DNA from: Bradyrhizobium sp. CB82
GTDB taxonomy: Bacteria; Pseudomonadota; Alphaproteobacteria; Rhizobiales; Xanthobacteraceae
Reading direction: 5' to 3'
Assembly: GCF_029714405.1 (NCBI RefSeq)
Contig: NZ_CP121650.1
Location: 8,561,001-8,625,000 of the forward strand
DNA: 64,000 nt
Shown: positions 40,214 to 48,634 of the stretch, piece by piece
Position numbering within the stretch: the first letter of the stretch is position 1
Layout: the number at the start of each line of letters is the position of its first letter
Position numbers and translations under genes: made by a program
The notes under the pieces: model-generated
Seen by the model: the letters and a program-made list of their open reading frames with translations, nothing else
What the model was told of the DNA's origin: nothing
Databases searched by the model: none

Positions 40214-41098
40214 ATGGACCGGCTCGAGGCCATGCACGTCTTCGTCGCTGTCGCCGAGCTGCGCGGCTTTGCGCCGGCAGCGCGCAGGCTGCACCTGTCG
40301 CCGTCAGCGGTGACCCGGCTGATCGCCTCGCTGGAAGAGCATCTCGGCGCGCGGCTGTTGCAGCGGACCACGCGCTCGGTGACTCTCACCGACGTCGGCA
40401 CGCGCTATCTGGAGCGGGCGCGGCGGATCCTCGCCGATGTCGAGGAGGCGGATGGCTCGGCGCGCGCCGAGCGCAACCGACCGAACGGGCGGCTCGTGGT
40501 CTCCGCGCCAGTCGGCTTCGGCCGGCTGCATGTCGGACCCGTGATGTCGGCGTACCTGAAGCGCTATCCGGACGTCACCGGCGAATTGCGGCTGTCCGAC
40601 CATATGATCAACCTCGTCGAGGACGCAGTCGACCTTGCGGTGCGCATTGGCCACCTCGCCGATTCCTCGCTTGTCGCGCGGCAGGTCGGCGAGATGCGGC
40701 GGATCGTGGTCGCCTCCCCCGACTACCTCAAGCGCCATGGCGAGCCGAAGTCGCCGGAGGCGCTGCTTCAGCACCGGACCATCCAGTTCGGTCCCGCGAC
40801 CAACTGGCGTTTTCAGCGCGACGGCCGCGATATCGAGGTCACGCCGAGCCCGCGCTTCATCAGCAACAGCGCCGATGCAGTGCTGCAATACGCCGAACAA
40901 GGCGGCGGCGTGACGCGGGTGCTGGCGTATCAGGCCGCCGACGGCCTGAAGCGCGGACGACTGAAGATCGTGCTGGCAAAGTTCGAGCAGCCGGCCTTGC
41001 CGATCCACATCGTCTATCCAACCTCGCGGCTGCTGTCGGCCAAGGTGCGCGCATTCATCGATCTCGTGGTGGAGACGACGAACTGGAAATTTGGGTAA
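40214..41098 (+). CDS. LysR family transcriptional regulator
   Basis: A 294-residue LTTR. The HTH is FVAVAELRGFAPAARRLHLSPSAVTRLIASLEEHLGARLLQRTTR, and the rest is a LysR substrate-binding domain (GRLVVSAPVGFGRLHVGPV). It resembles the LTTR subgroup acting on neighbouring small oxidoreductase genes. It probably controls the divergent flavin-binding gene and itself through the palindrome at 40191-40207. Confidence 0.92.
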   Translation: MDRLEAMHVFVAVAELRGFAPAARRLHLSPSAVTRLIASLEEHLGARLLQRTTRSVTLTDVGTRYLERARRILADVEEADGSARAERNRPNGRLVVSAPVGFGRLHVGPVMSAYLKRYPDVTGELRLSDHMINLVEDAVDLAVRIGHLADSSLVARQVGEMRRIVVASPDYLKRHGEPKSPEALLQHRTIQFGPATNWRFQRDGRDIEVTPSPRFISNSADAVLQYAEQGGGVTRVLAYQAADGLKRGRLKIVLAKFEQPALPIHIVYPTSRLLSAKVRAFIDLVVETTNWKFG

Positions 41099-41101
41099 GT
41101 C

Positions 41102-41217
41102 TCGTGCCCCGGATGCAGCGCAGCACGTAGTGATGCGCTGCTGAGCGGGGGCCCACGCCGGCTGGGTCCCGGCTCTGCGTCGCGTCATTTCATGACGCGC
41201 CGCGTCCGGGACACGAA
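41102..41217. repeat. Palindromic intergenic repeat
   Basis: The outer arms TCGTGCCCCGGATGCAGCGC and GCGCCGCGTCCGGGACACGA are inverted, with inner GGGCCCACGCCGG-type arms and a CGTCATTTCATGACG hairpin. It fills the gap between the convergent LysR and thioesterase genes. Confidence 0.7.
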
Positions 41218-41220
41218 AGC

Positions 41221-41640
41221 TCATGCCTGCTTCGGCACCACGCGGAACGTGCCGCTCGCCCGCGCGATCACGGCGTCGTCCGCCTTCACCAGGCATTGCG
41301 CGAAACAGATCGTGCTGCCGGTCTTGATCACCTCGCTCTCGACCGCACACCACTGCCCGATCTCGGCCGCGCCGACGTAGTCGATGGCGAGCGAGATCGT
41401 CACGAACGACGTTGTCCAGCCCGTCGCCTGCGCGCAGCTATAGCCCATCGCGGCATCGGCAAGGGCCGCGATGAGACCGCCGTGGATGAGCCCGCGCGCG
41501 TTGGTGTGCGGCTTTGCCAGCCGCAATCCGACGATCACGGCCTTGTCGGTACGCTTTGAATAGAGTGGCTCCCAGGGATCGGTGAGCGGGCTCTTGCGGA
41601 AATGCGGCTCAAAGCCGTCGGGGATGGCGGTGGCGGTCAT
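41221..41640 (-). CDS. PaaI-type hotdog-fold thioesterase
   Basis: A 139-residue protein with the PaaI/YbgC-like HGGLIAALADAAMGYSCAQ segment (the oxyanion helix) and TISLAIDYVGAA. It probably hydrolyses an acyl-CoA or aryl-CoA in the cytoplasm. It ends within a few bases of a palindromic repeat. Its upstream side is 117 bp from the IS element. No operon partner. Confidence 0.85.
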   Translation of the reverse strand: MTATAIPDGFEPHFRKSPLTDPWEPLYSKRTDKAVIVGLRLAKPHTNARGLIHGGLIAALADAAMGYSCAQATGWTTSFVTISLAIDYVGAAEIGQWCAVESEVIKTGSTICFAQCLVKADDAVIARASGTFRVVPKQA

Positions 41641-41747
41641 GCGTGCCTCGCGTCGTTGATTGCCGCCATTGAACGCAATGGACGTGATGGATGCATCACC
41701 TACAAAGTTTTAAACGACATTTGCGCAGGTGTTTGAAATGAGCACTG

Positions 41748-41757
41748 CCGTCATTGC
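41748..41757. repeat. Left end of the palindromic repeat split by the IS
   Basis: CCGTCATTGC is the expected left tip of the GTCATTGCGAG repeat family; the last five bases ATTGC are the duplicated target. The rest of the repeat continues at 42809. Confidence 0.7.
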
Positions 41758-42808
41758 TGTCGATGTTCAATAATTCGCTGATTGGATCGCGGTGGTCTTG
41801 GTAGCCGCAAAGGCTTTGGGAGTTTGTCCTGCCAAGGCCTGATGGGGTCTGTGGTTGTTGTAGTAGACGAGGTATTCGAACAGTTCGTTGGCGATGTGGT
41901 CGAGATTATCGAAGGTCGCGCCTTCGATGACGTCATCATCCAGCGTGCGCCAGAAGCGTTCGACTTTGCCATTGGTCTGCGGCCGGTATGGCTTGGTGTA
42001 GCGGTGTTTGATGCCGAGCTCGAGCAGCATGGCCTCGAACGGATGCTCGTCCGGCTTGGTGCGGGCGGCGAACTCGGCGCCGTTGTCGGACAGGATTTCC
42101 TGGAAGACGAGCCCGTAAGTGACGTTGAGGGTGTTGATCATCTTCAGGGTCTTGAACATGACCGGCAGCGCCTTCTTGGACGTCAGGACCTCGGCCCAGG
42201 CCAGGCGCGAGCAGCTGTCGATCAGGCTGATGATGGAGGCCGTGACCGGGGGTGGCGCGAGGAACATGTCGCGCGGCAATTGATGCAGGTCGACGTGGCC
42301 CAGCTCCCCGAGCTTGTCCTTGATAATACGGCGTTTCTCCTCACGCATCGCCGGCGTGCGCCGGTTCAGCTGATAGCGCCTCAGCACCCGGTAGATCGTG
42401 ATCGGTGAAGGTACCGTGTCGCGCGTCTCGCGCAAGACGGCATGGATCTCATAACGGTTCATCCCCCGCTTGCGATGGGTGACGATCTCCGCCTCGATTC
42501 CTTCCGGGTCGCGCCGTTCCCGCCACTTGGGGCCGCGCCGCCGCGGCAGCAGGTCCGCTTCCTCGCCGCTCTGCAGATAGCGATTGTAATACTTGCGGAA
42601 CGTCTGTGAGCAGGTCCCGTGGTGCCGGTAAAAGTCGCCGACCCGCTTGAACAGCGCCGATCGGCCAGCCTTCACCGCCTCATACTCCGGGATCAGAAAA
42701 CGCCACTTCTGTAGATAGTTGCGCTCAATCGTCCGGTCGTAGCTGTTGTCGCGCATCGGATCGTCCTCCTGTGGAGCGATCCAATCAGCGAATTAGTGAA
42801 CATGCACA
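41758..42808 (-). mobile_element. IS481-like insertion sequence, complete, with 5-bp target duplication
   Basis: A 1051-bp element. The terminal inverted repeats are 32 bp (41758-41789 and 42777-42808) and match at 29 of 32 positions; they begin TGT and share AATTCGCTGATTGGATCG. The target duplication is ATTGC at 41753-41757 and 42809-42813. It holds one transposase gene and is inserted in the left arm of a palindromic repeat. It appears intact and could be active. Confidence 0.85.
41767..42756 (-). CDS. IS481-like DDE transposase
   Basis: A 329-residue protein with an N-terminal helix-turn-helix region (FYRHHGTCSQTFRKYYNRYL), and a DDE integrase core: first Asp in LGHVDLHQLPRDMF, second in ILSDNGAEFAAR, Glu in QTNGKVERFWRTL. 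The C-terminus has YYNNHRPHQALAGQTP. The ATG at 42756 follows AGGAGG. The stop codon lies within the terminal inverted repeat, as is common in compact IS elements. No frameshift is seen. Confidence 0.9.
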   Translation of the reverse strand: MRDNSYDRTIERNYLQKWRFLIPEYEAVKAGRSALFKRVGDFYRHHGTCSQTFRKYYNRYLQSGEEADLLPRRRGPKWRERRDPEGIEAEIVTHRKRGMNRYEIHAVLRETRDTVPSPITIYRVLRRYQLNRRTPAMREEKRRIIKDKLGELGHVDLHQLPRDMFLAPPPVTASIISLIDSCSRLAWAEVLTSKKALPVMFKTLKMINTLNVTYGLVFQEILSDNGAEFAARTKPDEHPFEAMLLELGIKHRYTKPYRPQTNGKVERFWRTLDDDVIEGATFDNLDHIANELFEYLVYYNNHRPHQALAGQTPKAFAATKTTAIQSANY

Positions 42809-42886
42809 ATTGCGAGGAGCGCAGCGACGAAGCAATCCAGAACCTTTCCGCGGGTGCAGTCTGGATTGCTTCGCTCGCAATGACGG
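42809..42886. repeat. Remainder of the IS-split palindromic repeat
   Basis: It starts with ATTGCGAGGAGCGCAGCGAC and ends TCGCTCGCAATGACGG, the same family as 26868-26951. Joined to 41748-41757 without the IS and one ATTGC, it restores a full palindrome. Confidence 0.8.
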
Positions 42887-42912
42887 AATACGCGGCAGCG
42901 GCCGCGCTCTGC

Positions 42913-44085
<1,173 letters not shown>

Positions 44086-44150
44086 TTACCCCTCCCGATC
44101 CTGTAGGTTGCGGCGCGAGCTTGCTTGTCGCGTTCGCCCGCGCGCGATAA

Positions 44151-44164
44151 TTATAACATATAAC
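44151..44164. promoter_or_regulatory. AT-rich candidate regulator site, pobA side
   Basis: TTATAACATATAAC lies about 70 bp upstream of the pobA start. It shares the ATAACAT core with sites at 44274-44290 and (as ACAACATAAC) 55316-55330. Confidence 0.4.
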
Positions 44165-44273
44165 GTTTGAGCAAAAGGGAGTGTCATTCGCCGCAGCGCG
44201 ACATATCCGGCAACGGCTTTCCGCGCGACGAAAGCTGCCGCGTCGCTACTTCCGGCTTGAACGAGTTTTTCAA

Positions 44274-44290
44274 TTATATAACATGTTAAC
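44274..44290. promoter_or_regulatory. AT-rich candidate regulator site, TRAP side
   Basis: TTATATAACATGTTAAC contains the perfect 10-bp palindrome TAACATGTTA at 44279-44288, about 55 bp upstream of the DctP gene. It probably overlaps the -10 region of that operon. Confidence 0.45.
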
Positions 44291-44343
44291 TAACGGGACC
44301 GGGGCCGAAGAAGCCTGCGGTCAAGAACAGGGAGAGACGAGCG

Positions 44344-45360
44344 ATGAGGAAAGCCTGTCTGGCGTTGCTGCTGGCAGCAAGCGTGACGCCTGCCTTCGCG
44401 CAGGACAAGAATTTCGACCTGAAGATCTCGCACTGGGTGCCGGCCTCGCATCCGCTTCAGAAGTCGCTGGAGGACTGGGCGGCCGCGGTGGAGAAGGACT
44501 CCGGCGGCACTATCAAGAGCAAGGTGTTTCCGGCGCAGCAGCTCGGCAAGGCGTTCGACCATTACGACATGGCGCGCGACGGCATCGCCGACGTCACCTA
44601 CGTCAATCCCGGCTACCAGCCCGGCCGCTTCCCGATCATCGGCGCCGGCGAACTGCCGTTCCTCGTCTCGGATGCCAAGGGAGGCTCGATGGGGCTGGAT
44701 GCATGGTATCGCAAATATGTCGATAAGGAGATGAAGGACGTCAAATACTGCCTCGCCTTCGTCCACTCGCCCTCCTCCTTCCACTCGCGCACCAAGAGGA
44801 TCGTCAACCCTGAGGACGTGAAGGGCCTGAAGATCCGCCCGGCCCATGCGACCATGGCGAATTTCGTCACCGCGCTCGGCGGCACCAATGTGCAGTCTTC
44901 TGCGCCCGAAGTGCGCGACATCATCGAGCGCGGCGTCGCCGACGGCGTCACCTTCCCCTGGGGCTCACTGGTGCTGTTCGGCATCGACAAAGTGACGAAG
45001 TATCACATGGACGCGCCGCTTTACGTCACGACGTTCGTTATCGTAATGAACAAGGACAAGTACAATGCGATGTCGGACAAGCAGAAGGCGGCCATCGACA
45101 AGAACTGCACGACCGAGATGGCCGGCGTGGTCGGCGAGCACTGGGGCAAGTTCGAGGATGCCGGCATCGACAAGATCAAGGCGGAAGAGGGTCACGAGGT
45201 CTACAAGCTGAACCCGGAGCAGACCGCGTCCTGGAAGAAAGCGGCGGAGCCGCTGGTCAAGACCTGGGGCGAGGGCGTGAAGAAGACCGGCACCGATCCG
45301 GACGCAGCGCTCGCCGAGCTGAAGGCCTCGCTGAAGAAGTACAACGCGCTGGCGGAGTAG
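44344..45360 (+). CDS. TRAP transporter substrate-binding protein (DctP family)
   Basis: A 338-residue periplasmic protein with signal peptide MRKACLALLLAASVTPAFAQ. DctP-type features are SHWVPASHPLQKSLEDWAAAVE, AQQLGKAFDHYDMARDGIADVTYV and the helix-sheet segment KGLKIRPAHATMANFVTALGG, with the carboxylate-binding Arg in KIRPA. The ATG follows AGGGAGAGACGAGCG. Being divergent from pobA suggests an aromatic carboxylate such as 4-hydroxybenzoate; this is inference. Confidence 0.93.
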   Translation: MRKACLALLLAASVTPAFAQDKNFDLKISHWVPASHPLQKSLEDWAAAVEKDSGGTIKSKVFPAQQLGKAFDHYDMARDGIADVTYVNPGYQPGRFPIIGAGELPFLVSDAKGGSMGLDAWYRKYVDKEMKDVKYCLAFVHSPSSFHSRTKRIVNPEDVKGLKIRPAHATMANFVTALGGTNVQSSAPEVRDIIERGVADGVTFPWGSLVLFGIDKVTKYHMDAPLYVTTFVIVMNKDKYNAMSDKQKAAIDKNCTTEMAGVVGEHWGKFEDAGIDKIKAEEGHEVYKLNPEQTASWKKAAEPLVKTWGEGVKKTGTDPDAALAELKASLKKYNALAE

Positions 45361-45393
45361 CATTGCGCTTTCGGCCACTGCCTCGCTGCACCT

Positions 45394-45496
45394 GTCGGCG
45401 CAAAGCGCCGGGTGGGGGCTCAATCCAATCGAGAGATCTCGCTCGCGGATGCACCCCCACCCCAACCCTCCCCCGCAAGCGGGAGAGGGAGCGCAG
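45394..45496. repeat. Palindromic repeat between dctP- and dctQ-like genes
   Basis: CTGTCGGCGCAAAGCGCCGG begins the left part; the right part is CACCCCCACCCCAACCC leading to CGCAAGCGGGAGAGGGAGCG. It separates the DctP gene from the DctQ gene by 192 bp within the operon and could help give higher expression of the binding protein. Confidence 0.6.
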
Positions 45497-45552
45497 CCCA
45501 ATCGTGGCTGCAACTTTGGACCCAACGGACGTTTGAACAGGAATCTTCCCTC

Positions 45553-46062
45553 ATGAAGCGCGCCTGGATGGATCGCTTTATCGACACGATCGAATGGATC
45601 GCGGCCGGTTTCGTCGGCCTCGTCGCGCTCGACATCTTCGTCTCGGTCCTCCTGCGCAACATGTTGAACTACTCGATCCCCGATTCCTTCGACATCGGCC
45701 GCATGCTGCTCGGCATCCTGATCTTCTGGGGCATCGCCGCGACGTCCTATCGCGGCACGCACATCACGGTCGACCTGGTCTGGGCCAATGTGAGCCCGCG
45801 TTACCAGCGCTGGATCGACGTGTTCGCAACGCTCGTGCTGCTGTTCGTCGTCACCGTGCAGACCTGGACGCTGTTCGACAAGGTGCGCGGCACCTATAAC
45901 GACAATGTGCAGACCTTCGACCTGCACATGCCGACCTGGCCGTTCTTCGCGATCGCCTGGATCGGCGACGTCTCGGCGGTGCTGTTGATCGCGATCCGCA
46001 CCTACCGGCTGATCTTCCATCCCGAAGAAATGCACGATCCCAAGCTGAAGGCGACGGAGTAG
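45553..46062 (+). CDS. TRAP transporter small permease (DctQ family)
   Basis: A 169-residue protein with four hydrophobic segments and the DctQ features SVLLRNMLNYSIPDSFDIGRMLLGILIF and ATSYRGTHITVDLVW. The ATG at 45553 follows CAGGAATCTTCCC. It is two bases upstream of the DctM gene. It complexes with the large permease. Confidence 0.9.
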   Translation: MKRAWMDRFIDTIEWIAAGFVGLVALDIFVSVLLRNMLNYSIPDSFDIGRMLLGILIFWGIAATSYRGTHITVDLVWANVSPRYQRWIDVFATLVLLFVVTVQTWTLFDKVRGTYNDNVQTFDLHMPTWPFFAIAWIGDVSAVLLIAIRTYRLIFHPEEMHDPKLKATE

Positions 46063-46064
46063 TC

Positions 46065-47384
46065 ATGAGCACCGATGCCGTCGCCGTAATCGGCTTCGTT
46101 TCCCTGTTCGCGCTGATGCTGCTGCGCGTACCCGTCGGCATGGCGATGGGACTCGTCGGCGTGTCGGGCTTCTCCTATCTCGTCGGCGCAACGCCGGCGC
46201 TCAAACTGGTCGGCCAGACCTCGATGCGCACGGTCACCGATTACACTTTTGGCGTCATCCCGATGTTCCTGCTGATGGGCTCCTTCGTCAGCAATTCCGG
46301 CATGAGCCGCGAGCTGTTCCGCGCCGCCAACGGTTTTGTCGGCCATTTGCGCGGCGGGCTCGGGATTGCGACCGTCGGCGCCTGCGGCGGCTTTGCCGCG
46401 ATCTGCGGCTCGTCCGTCGCGACCGCCGCGACCTTCTCCGCCGTCGCCTATCCGGAGATGCGCCGCTTCGGCTATCCGCAATCCTTTGCCACCGGCGTGA
46501 TCGCAGCCGGCGGCACGTTAGGTGCGATGCTGCCGCCCTCCACCGTGCTGGCGGTCTACGGCATCATCACCGAGCAGGACATCGGAAAACTCTTCATCGC
46601 CGGCATCATCCCGGGCCTGCTCGCGATGAGCATGTACATGATTACCATCGGCCTGATCGGATACTTCCGTCCGGACTTTTTGCCAAAGGGCAAGAAGCTG
46701 CGGTGGCGCGCGCGCTTTGCAGGCCTGAAGGAGATCTGGGCACCGGTGCTGCTGTTCGTGTTCGTCATCGGCGGCCTCTACGGCCTGCCCTTCCTGCCGC
46801 GCTTCACGCCGACGGAAGCCGGCGGCGTCGGCGCCACCGGCGCCTTCATCATCGGCGTCCTCACCGGGCGGCTCGATCGCGAGAAGATCTTGGCCTCGCT
46901 CCTGCAGGCGACGCGCACCGCAGCCGCCGTGTTCACCGTGTTGATCGGCGCGCTGATCTTCGGCTATTTCCTGACGGTGACGCAGACCCCGCAGAAGGTC
47001 ACGGAATTCCTGACGAGCCTCGGTCTCGGCTCTTACGGCGTGCTGGCGCTGATCATGGTGATGTATCTCGTGCTCGGCTGCCTGATGGACGCCATGGCGA
47101 TGATCATCCTCACGGTGCCGATCATCTTCCCCGTGATCACGCACCTTGGTTTTGATCCGATCTGGTTCGGCGTCATCATCGTCATGACGGTCGAGCTCGG
47201 TCTGATCCATCCGCCGGTCGGCATGAACGTCTTCGTCATCAAGAGCGTGGTGAAGGACGTGTCCTTCTCCACCATCTTCAAGGGCGTGATTCCGTTCGTG
47301 GCCACGGACCTCGTGCGTCTCGTGATCCTGATCGCCTTCCCGCTGCTGGCGACCTGGCTGCCGACGCGCATGATGGCGCATTAG
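46065..47384 (+). CDS. TRAP transporter large permease (DctM family)
   Basis: A 439-residue polytopic protein of the TRAP large-subunit family. Features are RVPVGMAMGLVGVSGF, GFAAICGSSVATAATFSAVAYPEM, AAGGTLGAMLPPSTVLAVYGIITEQ and MIILTVPIIFPVITHLGFDPIWFGV. It carries the sodium-coupled transport path. Last gene of the operon. Confidence 0.93.
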   Translation: MSTDAVAVIGFVSLFALMLLRVPVGMAMGLVGVSGFSYLVGATPALKLVGQTSMRTVTDYTFGVIPMFLLMGSFVSNSGMSRELFRAANGFVGHLRGGLGIATVGACGGFAAICGSSVATAATFSAVAYPEMRRFGYPQSFATGVIAAGGTLGAMLPPSTVLAVYGIITEQDIGKLFIAGIIPGLLAMSMYMITIGLIGYFRPDFLPKGKKLRWRARFAGLKEIWAPVLLFVFVIGGLYGLPFLPRFTPTEAGGVGATGAFIIGVLTGRLDREKILASLLQATRTAAAVFTVLIGALIFGYFLTVTQTPQKVTEFLTSLGLGSYGVLALIMVMYLVLGCLMDAMAMIILTVPIIFPVITHLGFDPIWFGVIIVMTVELGLIHPPVGMNVFVIKSVVKDVSFSTIFKGVIPFVATDLVRLVILIAFPLLATWLPTRMMAH

Positions 47385-47557
47385 GGACGCAATTGCATTG
47401 TTTGAATTCGCGCCAATGCGCGCTGCTTTCCCCTCTCCCCTTGTGGAAAAAGGATGAATTGGCCGAAGGCATTGAGAAGAAAGGTTCTTCCCGCTTTCCG
47501 CCTCCGGGCGATACTATAAACCGATACTGTATTTCCCCGGACCCGCCTATCCCCATG

Positions 47558-47582
47558 AAAAAACCCCGGATCGGGGCCTTTG
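47558..47582 (-). terminator. Hairpin terminator, best on the minus strand
   Basis: CCCCG/CGGGG arms with an AT-containing loop; read on the minus strand the hairpin is followed by six T. It lies ~200 bp after the cytochrome c gene stop, in the 392-bp gap between the convergent TRAP and cytochrome genes. On the plus strand only CCTTT follows. The rest of the gap has no gene-like frame. Confidence 0.45.
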
Positions 47583-47704
47583 ATGGGGCCCGGATCGGAG
47601 GGGCGGCATGCGGCTCAATATCCTCGGGCGGCGAACGCGGATATGAGGGCGCCGTCGTCGACGTGTACTCACAATAAGTGACTTAGAGCAGCTCAGGCGC
47701 GTTA

Positions 47705-47743
47705 GATGTCCGCTGTGCCATCAGCGGTACGAAGGCGGACATC
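47705..47743. repeat. Small inverted repeat GATGTCCGC/GCGGACATC
   Basis: Perfect 9-bp arms with a 21-bp loop that itself contains CATCAGCGG. It lies 34 bp from the cytochrome c gene stop and could be a 3'-end structure for that transcript. Confidence 0.45.
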
Positions 47744-47776
47744 GCCCGAGGTCCGAGTCGGGCCAAAGCCAGACAT

Positions 47777-48496
47777 TCAGCATCGTGACATGATCATCTT
47801 GCTGATTTCCTCAGGCGCGGCGAAAATCACGTCGGCTCGGTCGCCCATCATTCCAGCCGGCACGATGGCTGGAGCGCCACGCTGCGGACCGTCCTGGCTG
47901 GAATCAGTTTTCAGCCGCAGATTGCGCTCCCAGAAATGCCGCGTCTTGTCGTCAGCAGTGGTGACCCGGTAGGTGTCGTGGCAATAGGTGATCGCCTTCA
48001 CCTGCATGTTCGGCTCAAGGCTTTTCAGATTTGGGACCTGCCCGCCGCCTCCCATCATTCCGCCCATCATGCCTCCCATCCCGCCCATCGGCGCCTGCGC
48101 CGTTCGCTGCGGTGCCGCGCCCGGCTTGGTGGCCTCTTTCAGAAAGGCGAGCAGGTCTGCACGATCCTGCGGGTTCTTGATGCCGTTGAACGGCATTTCA
48201 TTGTCAGGGACCATCCGGTCCGGATCAGTTAGCCACCCATCGAGCGAGCGGTCGTCCCAGAGGATTCCGGAAGACTTGAGTGCGTCGGAGTAGCGCTCGA
48301 AGCTCGGCAGGGAGCCCGCCTTGCGTCCCCACAGGCCGGCGAGGCTCGGCCCCGTCATGTTGCGGTCGGGCTCCAGCGAGTGACACGGTGCGCAAACACG
48401 AAAATCCCGCTCCCCGCGAGCGACGCTGTCTTGCTGCGCGTAGACCGGCGATAAGACGAGGACAGCCGCGAGCGCTGCAAATAGGGTGCGATGCAT
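47777..48496 (-). CDS. Periplasmic c-type cytochrome with Met/Gly-rich linker and C-terminal domain
   Basis: A 239-residue protein with a Sec signal (MHRTLFAALAAVLVLSPVYAQQ). A class I cytochrome domain follows with the heme motif CAPCHS (about residues 35-40) and a possible axial Met in NEMPFNG. A linker with repeated MGGMMGG-type sequence (about residues 137-152) could bind copper. The C-terminal ~85 residues (ITYCHDTYRVTTADDKTRHFWERNL, PAGMMGDRADVIFAAPEE) form a separate unassigned domain. It is last in the copper cluster, its start one base after the 42-aa gene stop. Confidence 0.85.
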   Translation of the reverse strand: MHRTLFAALAAVLVLSPVYAQQDSVARGERDFRVCAPCHSLEPDRNMTGPSLAGLWGRKAGSLPSFERYSDALKSSGILWDDRSLDGWLTDPDRMVPDNEMPFNGIKNPQDRADLLAFLKEATKPGAAPQRTAQAPMGGMGGMMGGMMGGGGQVPNLKSLEPNMQVKAITYCHDTYRVTTADDKTRHFWERNLRLKTDSSQDGPQRGAPAIVPAGMMGDRADVIFAAPEEISKMIMSRC

Positions 48497-48497
48497 A

Positions 48498-48626
48498 TCA
48501 ATCTCTCCTGTTTGAGAAGAACAGGTATTTGATCAGCGCGGCTGCCCCCAACACCAGAACGATGATGATCAGCGCGGCGACGAGACCCATACCGCCCATC
48601 ATCCCTGACATCATGTCGTTCATCAT
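48498..48626 (-). CDS. 42-aa Met-rich single-span membrane peptide
   Basis: A short gene between CusA and cytochrome c. The N-terminus MMNDMMSGMMGGMG has seven Met in 13 residues; a single hydrophobic helix LVAALIIIVLVLGAAALI and a basic tail KYLFFSNRRD follow. GAGGTG six bases before the ATG is a good ribosome binding site, and its stop is one base from the cytochrome start. Topology by positive-inside suggests the Met-rich end is periplasmic. It may pass Cu(I) to CusA or the cytochrome; unproven. Confidence 0.75.
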   Translation of the reverse strand: MMNDMMSGMMGGMGLVAALIIIVLVLGAAALIKYLFFSNRRD

Positions 48627-48634
48627 GGTTCACC

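Noticed and set aside
41763..42803. IS boundaries at 41763-42803 (27-bp repeats)
   Set aside because: With these ends there is no target duplication. Extending to 41758-42808 gives TGT...ACA ends, 32-bp repeats, an ATTGC duplication and a restored palindrome.
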